Assembly: GCA_934675205.1 (NCBI GenBank)
Contig: CAKUPQ010000001.1
Coordinates: 620,001 to 684,000 of the forward strand
Origin: an uncultured Flavobacteriaceae bacterium
GTDB lineage: Bacteria > Bacteroidota > Bacteroidia > Flavobacteriales > Flavobacteriaceae
Length of the DNA: 64,000 nucleotides
Direction: 5' to 3'
Position numbers and translations under genes: made by a program. A model generated the notes under the pieces. That model saw only the letters and a list, made by a program, of their open reading frames with translations. It did no database searches and was not told where the DNA came from. The first letter of the stretch is position 1, and every line of letters begins with the position of its first letter. Shown piece after piece: positions 54,576 to 61,175 of the stretch.

Positions 54576-55277
54576 TTAATCTCTTTTTCTTACTGTTCTT
54601 TGTTCGATTCTCTTTTCGTATTTCTCTCCTTGGAAAATTCTCTGAACGAAAATTCCCGGAATATGAATCTGATTCGGGTCAAGTTCTCCTGCAGGGACTA
54701 ATTCTTCAACTTCTGCAATCGTGATTTTGCCTGCTCCACACATACACGGATTGAAGTTTCTTGCAGTTCCCTTGAAAATCAGATTTCCTGCTTCATCTCC
54801 TTTCCAGGCTTTGACAATCGAAAAATCTGCCTCAAAAGCATATTCCAGAATATGTGGTTTTCCGTTAAAAATTTTGACTTCTTTTCCCTCTGCTACTTCT
54901 GTTCCGTAACCTGCAGGAGTGTAAAAGGCAGGGATTCCGGCTTGTGCAGCTCTGCATTTTTCGGCCAAAGTTCCCTGTGGAGTAAGCTCAACCTCAAGTT
55001 CTCCGCTTAACATCTGACGTTCAAATTCTGCGTTTTCTCCCACATACGAAGAAATCATTTTTTTGATTTGTCTTTTGTGTAACAGCAATCCCAATCCGAA
55101 GTCGTCAACTCCCGCATTATTGGAAATACAAGTCAAATCCTTTACGTTTTTACGAACAAGTTCCGCAATCGAATTTTCAGGGATTCCGCAAAGTCCGAAA
55201 CCTCCGAGCATAATGGTCATCGAATCTTCGATTCCCTCAAGTGCCTGCCCGACCGAATTTACTTTTTTATTTATCAT
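54576..55277 (-). CDS. 3-oxoacid CoA-transferase subunit A
   Basis: 233 residues. [18 protein letters not shown] is the CoA-binding GXGGF-type motif, and [19 protein letters not shown] and [24 protein letters not shown] are family blocks. It forms a heterodimer with the product of the next gene. The pair is first in a run with the thioesterase and menF. The region upstream (55278-55437) has no gene and no clear signal. Confidence 0.93.
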   Translation of the reverse strand: MINKKVNSVGQALEGIEDSMTIMLGGFGLCGIPENSIAELVRKNVKDLTCISNNAGVDDFGLGLLLHKRQIKKMISSYVGENAEFERQMLSGELEVELTPQGTLAEKCRAAQAGIPAFYTPAGYGTEVAEGKEVKIFNGKPHILEYAFEADFSIVKAWKGDEAGNLIFKGTARNFNPCMCGAGKITIAEVEELVPAGELDPNQIHIPGIFVQRIFQGEKYEKRIEQRTVRKRD

Positions 55278-55437
55278 AATTAGGTGTAATTTGTTTCAGC
55301 CTATAAAATTAGCATTTTTTTTCAGGATTTCTTCTGTAAAAATATTTTATTAACCTATTATGCGTTTGGCTAACCCGATGCAACAGCTGCGGATTAAGCA
55401 TAGTTAAGTGTTACGCACTTTGAGTAATTCAAAGTTT

Positions 55438-56526
55438 TCAATATTCAAAAGGCAATCTTAATTGAATACTTATGCTTTTTCTTTCGGGAGTATCTTCTTT
55501 TTTGGGTTCGTTGTTTTTTATGGATAATCCGATGAGTCGAATTTTTGAATCAAGCGGAATCAGCTCAAGTAATTCAAAAGCGGTTTTGTTCAGCAATTCA
55601 AAACTATCAATATAAGAAGGCAATGTTTTGCTCTTGGATATAATCTGAAAATCACTGTATTTTGCTTTTAGCGTAATTGTTTTTCCTTTAAACTGTGCGT
55701 TTTTGATTCTCTTAAAAAGATCGTCAATAACAAATTCTAATTCGTTTTGAAGAATTTCAGGTACATCGGTATCTTCTGAAAAAGTGGTTTCTGTTCCTAC
55801 CGATTTTCGGATTCGGTTTGGGTTTACAATTCGATTGTCGATTCCTCTGGCATTTAGGTAATACATTTTTCCTGACTTTCCGAAATGTTCGGTTAAGAAT
55901 TCTTCTGATTTTTGCTTTAAATCCAATCCGGTAAAAATTTCCATTTGGTGCATTTTTTCGGTTGTTTTTTTTCCGATTCCGAAAAAACGTTCGACTTTTA
56001 ATTGTTCCACAAATTTTTCTGCTCTTTTTGGGGTAATGACAAACATTCCGTTGGGTTTGTTGTAATCTGAAGCGATTTTAGCCAAAAACTTGTTGAACGA
56101 AATCCCGGCTGAAGCAGTAAGCTCTGTTGTTTTCCAAATTTTTTCCTTGATTTCTTTTGCTATATCCATAGCAAATTCCATATTCTTGTGGTTTTCGGTT
56201 ACGTCTAAAAAAGCCTCATCTAACGAAAGTGGCTCAACCAAATCGGTATATTCCAAAAAAATGGTGCGAATCTGATGGGAAACTTCCTTGTAAACCTTGA
56301 AACGAGTAGGGGCAAAGATGAGTTCAGGGCATTTTTTGATTGCCATTTGTGAAGACATAGCAGAATGAATTCCGAATTTTCGGGCTTCATAACTTGCGGC
56401 TGCTACCACTCCCCTTGGGCCAGGATAACCTACAACCAAAGGCTTTCCCCTAAAAGACGGATTGTCCCTTTGTTCGATAGATGCAAAAAAAGCATCCATA
56501 TCAATATGGATTATTTTTCTTGTCAA
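55438..56526 (-). CDS. dinB: DNA polymerase IV
   Basis: 362 residues. The palm carries IIHIDMDAFFASIEQRDNP (first catalytic Asp, about 9) and EPLSLDEAFLDVT (Asp-Glu pair, about 104-105). The thumb helix-hairpin-helix (FGIGKKTTEKMHQMEI) and little finger follow. No obvious beta-clamp motif except the C-terminal QLRLPFEY, which fits the pentapeptide QLxLF loosely. The enzyme performs error-prone translesion synthesis. No LexA site is evident. Confidence 0.94.
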   Translation of the reverse strand: MTRKIIHIDMDAFFASIEQRDNPSFRGKPLVVGYPGPRGVVAAASYEARKFGIHSAMSSQMAIKKCPELIFAPTRFKVYKEVSHQIRTIFLEYTDLVEPLSLDEAFLDVTENHKNMEFAMDIAKEIKEKIWKTTELTASAGISFNKFLAKIASDYNKPNGMFVITPKRAEKFVEQLKVERFFGIGKKTTEKMHQMEIFTGLDLKQKSEEFLTEHFGKSGKMYYLNARGIDNRIVNPNRIRKSVGTETTFSEDTDVPEILQNELEFVIDDLFKRIKNAQFKGKTITLKAKYSDFQIISKSKTLPSYIDSFELLNKTAFELLELIPLDSKIRLIGLSIKNNEPKKEDTPERKSISIQLRLPFEY

Positions 56527-56589
56527 AAGTTGATTTTTGGTTTAAATGTAAGCAAAATTTTACTGTTTTGACGAAAGTTGAATCAATGA

Positions 56590-56684
56590 CAAAGCCCGTG
56601 TGAGGGATAGAAGTGGAAATCCTTTTATGTAGTGAAGCGGAATAAAAGATTGAAACGAATAGCCCGACCCGTAGGGGCACACCC
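56590..56684. repeat. Conserved non-coding block after tadA
   Basis: On the minus strand it runs from GGGTGTGCCCCTACGGGTCG through a small hairpin CTTTTAT / ATAAAAG (56622-56648) to TATCCCTCACACGGGCTTTG. I recall nearly the same word order from many Flavobacteria intergenic regions. It lies just beyond the tadA stop and is richer in G/C than its surroundings. It could be a mobile repeat or a structured RNA; nothing in it codes for protein. Confidence 0.6.
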
Positions 56685-56689
56685 AAAAA

Positions 56690-57133
56690 TTATTTTCTTT
56701 TCTCCTGAAAAAACCGAAGCATCAATTCGGCACATTCGTCTTCTAAAACTCCGCTTTTTATAGTGGTTTTCGGATGAAGTTTCGTTTCCATAGCACGAAA
56801 ACCCCTTTGAGAATCGTTTGCTCCGAAAACAATTCGGTCAATCTGACTCCAATATAAGGCACCTGCACACATTTGGCAAGGTTCGAGAGTGACGTAAATC
56901 GTGCAACCTTTGAGGTATTTTCCTCCCAAGAAATGAGCGGCAGAAGTGATTGCCTGCATTTCTGCATGTGCCGTTACGTCATTCAGAAGTTCGGTAAGAT
57001 TGTGCGATTTCGAAATAATCTGATTGTTAATCACAACCACTGCCCCAACAGGAATTTCGCCTTTGTCAAAAGCATTTTGTGCTTCCAACAAGGCTTTTTT
57101 CATAAAATATTCGTCTGAAAAGATGTTTTGCAT
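56690..57133 (-). CDS. tadA: tRNA-specific adenosine deaminase TadA-type
   Basis: 147 residues. The zinc/catalytic motifs are DVTAHAEMQAI (HAE, about 54-56) and LEPCQMCAGALYWSQI (PCxxC, about 87-90). GVLEDECAELMLRFFQ is the C-terminal helix. It converts A34 to I in tRNA-Arg(ACG). Another nucleoside deaminase (guanine deaminase type) is the main alternative. Monocistronic, with a repeat on both sides. Confidence 0.88.
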   Translation of the reverse strand: MQNIFSDEYFMKKALLEAQNAFDKGEIPVGAVVVINNQIISKSHNLTELLNDVTAHAEMQAITSAAHFLGGKYLKGCTIYVTLEPCQMCAGALYWSQIDRIVFGANDSQRGFRAMETKLHPKTTIKSGVLEDECAELMLRFFQEKRK

Positions 57134-57147
57134 ATTGAATTATGGCT

Positions 57148-57260
57148 GTTTCACAGAGATTCACAGAGAAACGCAAAGATACACAGAGTTTTTAAAAGCG
57201 AAATATATATAAAATTTTCTCTGTGAATCTCTGTGAAAACTTTGAGAATCTCCGTGAAAC
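57148..57260. repeat. Long imperfect inverted repeat, CACAGAGATT type
   Basis: Left arm GTTTCACAGAGATTCACAGA and its extension; right arm CTCTGTGAATCTCTGTGAAA plus TCTCCGTGAAAC. The arms are reverse complements with several mismatches and AT-rich centre. Intergenic between tadA and the DksA-like gene, probably a distant relative of the CCACGGATT repeats. Confidence 0.65.
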
Positions 57261-57277
57261 AACTATAGTTTGAATAA

Positions 57278-57308
57278 AAAAAGCGAAACCTTGTTGATTT
57301 CGCTTTTT
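57278..57308 (-). terminator. Terminator after the DksA-like gene
   Basis: 11-bp stem AAAAAGCGAAA / TTTCGCTTTTT, loop of 9 nt, 12 nt after the minus-strand stop. Confidence 0.85.
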
Positions 57309-57320
57309 AAAAGTAATGTT

Positions 57321-57701
57321 TTATTTCTGCATATTTTTTGCTTCGATGCTCATAGTAGCGTGAGGAACGAGTTTCAAACGTTCTTTGTTAATCAGCTGAC
57401 CTGTGATTCTGCAAACTCCGTAGGTTTTGTTTTCGATTCGTACGAGTGCATTTTTTAAATCACGTAAAAACTTTTCCTGACGGATGGCAAGTTGTGAGTT
57501 TGCCTCTTTGCTCATCGTTTCGCTACCTTCCTCAAAGGCTTTGAACGTAGGAGAAGTATCGTCTGTTCCGTTGTTCAAATCATTCATATAAGCACTTTTG
57601 ATAAGCTCCAAATCGCTTTGAGCTTTTTCTATTTTTTGTAAAATCAATTCTTTGAATTCTGCTAAATCGGCATCCGAATATCTTAGTCTTTCTTCTGTCA
57701 T
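57321..57701 (-). CDS. DksA/TraR-like protein without a complete zinc finger
   Basis: 126 residues. The coiled-coil N-half (about 10-80, FKELILQKIEKAQSDLELIK) and the C-terminal globular region GVCRITGQLINKERL fit the TraR/DksA family. Only one cysteine remains of the four that bind zinc, as in several cysteine-poor DksA paralogues. It probably binds the secondary channel of RNA polymerase. It starts 7 nt after the ileS stop and may be co-transcribed with it. Confidence 0.85.
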   Translation of the reverse strand: MTEERLRYSDADLAEFKELILQKIEKAQSDLELIKSAYMNDLNNGTDDTSPTFKAFEEGSETMSKEANSQLAIRQEKFLRDLKNALVRIENKTYGVCRITGQLINKERLKLVPHATMSIEAKNMQK

Positions 57702-57708
57702 AATTCAA

Positions 57709-60700
57709 CTATTTAGATATTAATATTAAACTTTTTGTTCCCTCGAACTCAATTTCCGTACCATTTTTCAAACTTTCGACAATTTGCAAATCTTCCGTAA
57801 GCGTTTCCGCTTTGATATACTCTGCATTATCTCTGATTGCATTTGCAATTTCGCTTTCAGTCTGAATCTGAACTTTTACTTTGTCCGTTACTTCAAATCC
57901 GGAATCTTTACGGATGTTCTGAATACGGTTTACGAGTTCTCTTGCAATTCCTTCTTTTTTCAATTCTTCGGAAATGGTAACATCAAGAGCCACTGTTATC
58001 CCGTTTGCAGAAGCTACCAGCCAACCCGGAATATCCTGCGAAGTAATCTCTACTTCTTCGCTTGACAAGATAATACTATTTTTGTTAATTTCGATAGAAA
58101 TTTCTCCCTTTTTTTCTAATTCGTTTATTTGTTCTTGAGAAAAACCTTGAATCTCTTTAGAAATCAGTCCCATATCTTTTCCGAAACGAGGCCCTAAAGT
58201 CTTGAAATTCGGTTTAATCTGTTTTACCAAAACTCCCGATGCATCGTTCAAAAGTTCAATTTCTTTTACGTTTACCTCTGCTTTTATCAAATCTGAAACG
58301 GCTTTGATGTCTTGTTTTTGGTTTTCGTCTAAAACAGGAATCATTACTTTTTGCAACGGTTGACGGACCTTTATCATTTCTTTTTTACGAAGCGAAAGCA
58401 CCAGCGAAGAAATCGTTTGTGCATTTTGCATTCTTCTTTCTAACGACTTGTCGATAGCACTTTGGTCGTATTTCGGAAAATCGGACAAATGTACACTTTC
58501 AAAAGTTTCCTTTTGCGTAGCCAAGTTTAAATCTTTGTAAAGTCTGTCCGCATAAAACGGAGCAACAGGAGCAATCAATTTAGCCACAATTTCCAAACAC
58601 GTATAAAGCGTTTGATAGGCCGAAATTTTATCCGTAGAATATTCCCCTTTCCAGAAACGTCTTCTACACAATCTTACGTACCAATTACTCAAATTTTCCT
58701 GTACAAAATCAGAAATAGTACGAGTTGCTCTTGTTGGTTCGTAATCGTCATAAAACGTATCGACCTCTTTAATTAATGTATTCAGTTCGGATAAAATCCA
58801 TCTGTCGATTTCAGGTCTTTCAGAAAGCGGAACTTCCTGTTCTGCATATTTGAATCCGTCAATATTCGCATATAAAGCAAAAAACGAATACGTATTATAT
58901 AGTGTTCCGAAGAATTTTCTGCGAACTTCTGCAATTCCGTCAAGGTCAAATTTCAGGTTATCCCAAGGGTTGGCATTTGAAATCATATACCAACGGGTAG
59001 CATCAGCACCATATTCTTTCAGGGTTTCAAAAGGGTCAGCTGCATTTCCCAAACGTTTGGACATTTTCTGTCCGTTTTTATCTAAAACCAATCCGTTAGA
59101 GACTACGTTTTTGTAAGCTACACTATCAAAAACCAATGTTCCGATTGCGTGAAGTGTATAAAACCAACCACGAGTTTGGTCAACTCCTTCCGCAATGAAA
59201 TCTGCAGGGTAGAAGTTGTTCTGGTCAATATATTCTTTGTTCTCAAACGGATAATGCCATTGTGCATAAGGCATAGCACCCGAATCGAACCAAACGTCAA
59301 TCAAATCGGTTTCTCTATTCATTGGTTTTCCTGAAGCGGATACCAAAACGATTTTATCAACTACGTTTTTGTGCAGGTCAATCAAATCGTAATTTTCTTC
59401 AGATAAATTTCCAACTACAAAATCTTTAAACGGATTTTCGTTCATCAACCCGAATTTAACGGATTTCTCAATTTCATTATACAATTCTTCAACCGAACCG
59501 ATGCAAATTTCTTCGGTTTTGTCTTCTGTTCTCCAAATCGGAAGCGGAATTCCCCAATATCTTGAACGAGATAAATTCCAATCATTTGCATTTTTGAGCC
59601 AATTCCCGAAACGTCCTTCTCCGGTTGCTTTGGGTTTCCAGTTGATGGTTTCGTTTAGCTCAAACATTCGGTCTTTGACTTCCGTAACTTTGATAAACCA
59701 AGAATCCAACGGATAATACAAAATCGGTTTGTCGGTTCTCCAACAGTGTGGGTAACTGTGAACGTATTTTTCAACCTTAAAGGCTTTGTTTTCTTCTTTC
59801 AGACGAATGGCAATTTCTACATCTACCGATTTTTCGGGAGCTTCATTGTCAAGATAATATTCGTTTTTAACGTATTTTCCTGATAAATCTCCCAATCCGT
59901 CAATGAATTTTCCCTGAAGATTTACAAGCGGAATCGCATTTCCGTCTTTGTCTAAAACCAGCATCGGAGGAACTTCCGGAGTGGCTTCTTTAGCAACTTT
60001 GGCATCATCTGCACCAAAAGTAGGAGCAGTATGTACGATTCCTGTTCCGTCTTCAGTCGTTACGAAATCACCCGAAATTACTCTAAACGCATTTTCAGGA
60101 GTTTGGTACGGAAGTGCAACCGGAATAAGTTGTTCGTATTTTATTCCAACCAAATCTTTTCCTTTTGCTTCGGTTACGATTTGATAAGGGATTTTCTTGT
60201 CTTCGGCTTTATAATTTGTAAAATCTTCATCGGATTCCGCTACAAAATATTTCCCTCCGAATTGTTTTGCAATCAAGTTTTTAGCTAACACCACATTGAT
60301 TGGCTCAAACGTATATTGATTAAAAGTTCTAACTAAAACATAATCAATATTTGCTCCAACCGTAAGAGCTGTATTTGAAGGCAATGTCCAAGGCGTAGTC
60401 GTCCAAGCCAAGAAATGAACATCTCCAAAACCTTGTAAAAAGTTTGGTAGCGTTTCGTTTTTTGCTTTGAATTGTGCAACAATGGTTGTGTCGGTAACAT
60501 CACGATACGTTCCCGGTTGGTTTAATTCGTGAGACGATAATCCCGTTCCTGCTTTTGGAGAATACGGCTGAATGGTGTAGCCTTTATACAATAAGTTCTT
60601 GTCGTAAATCTGTTTTAACAACCACCAAACCGATTCCATATATTTGGGTTTGTAGGTAATGTACGGATTTTCCATATCCACCCAATACCCCATTTTTTCG

Positions 60701-61110
60701 GTCAAATCATTCCACACATCGGTATAACGCATTACGGTTCTTTTACACGCTTCGTTATATTCCTCAACCGAAATTTTAACTCCGATGTCTTCTTTGGTGA
60801 TTCCGAGTTCTTTTTCCGTTCCGAGTTCGACAGGAAGTCCGTGTGTATCCCAACCAGCTTTTCGTTTTACCTGAAATCCTTTTTGGGTTTTATATCTACA
60901 GAAAATATCTTTAATAGCACGAGCCATTACGTGATGAATCCCCGGAAGTCCGTTGGCAGACGGAGGTCCCTCGAAAAAAATAAAAGGCGTTTTCCCTTCA
61001 CGGGTTTCAATACTTTTACCGAAAACGTCATTTTCTTTCCAATATTTTAGAATTTCATCAGCTACAACAGGCAAATCAAGCCCTTTATATTCATTGAATT
61101 TACTACTCAT
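57709..61110 (-). CDS. ileS: Isoleucyl-tRNA synthetase
   Basis: 1133 residues, full length. The first class I motif is the GIHH variant (GPPSANGLPGIHHVMARAI, about 49-67) and the second is DKNGQMSKR-like, reading KNGQKMSKRLGNAADP. The CP1 editing domain (AWTTTPWTLPSNTALTVG, about 236-253) is intact. The C-terminal anticodon domain includes LSNWYVRLCRRRFWKGE. It charges tRNA-Ile and hydrolyses Val-tRNA-Ile. First gene before the DksA-like gene. Confidence 0.97.
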   Translation of the reverse strand: MSSKFNEYKGLDLPVVADEILKYWKENDVFGKSIETREGKTPFIFFEGPPSANGLPGIHHVMARAIKDIFCRYKTQKGFQVKRKAGWDTHGLPVELGTEKELGITKEDIGVKISVEEYNEACKRTVMRYTDVWNDLTEKMGYWVDMENPYITYKPKYMESVWWLLKQIYDKNLLYKGYTIQPYSPKAGTGLSSHELNQPGTYRDVTDTTIVAQFKAKNETLPNFLQGFGDVHFLAWTTTPWTLPSNTALTVGANIDYVLVRTFNQYTFEPINVVLAKNLIAKQFGGKYFVAESDEDFTNYKAEDKKIPYQIVTEAKGKDLVGIKYEQLIPVALPYQTPENAFRVISGDFVTTEDGTGIVHTAPTFGADDAKVAKEATPEVPPMLVLDKDGNAIPLVNLQGKFIDGLGDLSGKYVKNEYYLDNEAPEKSVDVEIAIRLKEENKAFKVEKYVHSYPHCWRTDKPILYYPLDSWFIKVTEVKDRMFELNETINWKPKATGEGRFGNWLKNANDWNLSRSRYWGIPLPIWRTEDKTEEICIGSVEELYNEIEKSVKFGLMNENPFKDFVVGNLSEENYDLIDLHKNVVDKIVLVSASGKPMNRETDLIDVWFDSGAMPYAQWHYPFENKEYIDQNNFYPADFIAEGVDQTRGWFYTLHAIGTLVFDSVAYKNVVSNGLVLDKNGQKMSKRLGNAADPFETLKEYGADATRWYMISNANPWDNLKFDLDGIAEVRRKFFGTLYNTYSFFALYANIDGFKYAEQEVPLSERPEIDRWILSELNTLIKEVDTFYDDYEPTRATRTISDFVQENLSNWYVRLCRRRFWKGEYSTDKISAYQTLYTCLEIVAKLIAPVAPFYADRLYKDLNLATQKETFESVHLSDFPKYDQSAIDKSLERRMQNAQTISSLVLSLRKKEMIKVRQPLQKVMIPVLDENQKQDIKAVSDLIKAEVNVKEIELLNDASGVLVKQIKPNFKTLGPRFGKDMGLISKEIQGFSQEQINELEKKGEISIEINKNSIILSSEEVEITSQDIPGWLVASANGITVALDVTISEELKKEGIARELVNRIQNIRKDSGFEVTDKVKVQIQTESEIANAIRDNAEYIKAETLTEDLQIVESLKNGTEIEFEGTKSLILISK

Positions 61111-61175
61111 TTCTAATGCTTTTCTACTTCTGTAACATAAATAAGACTGCGAATGTACAAATTTTTGTCTTTCGT

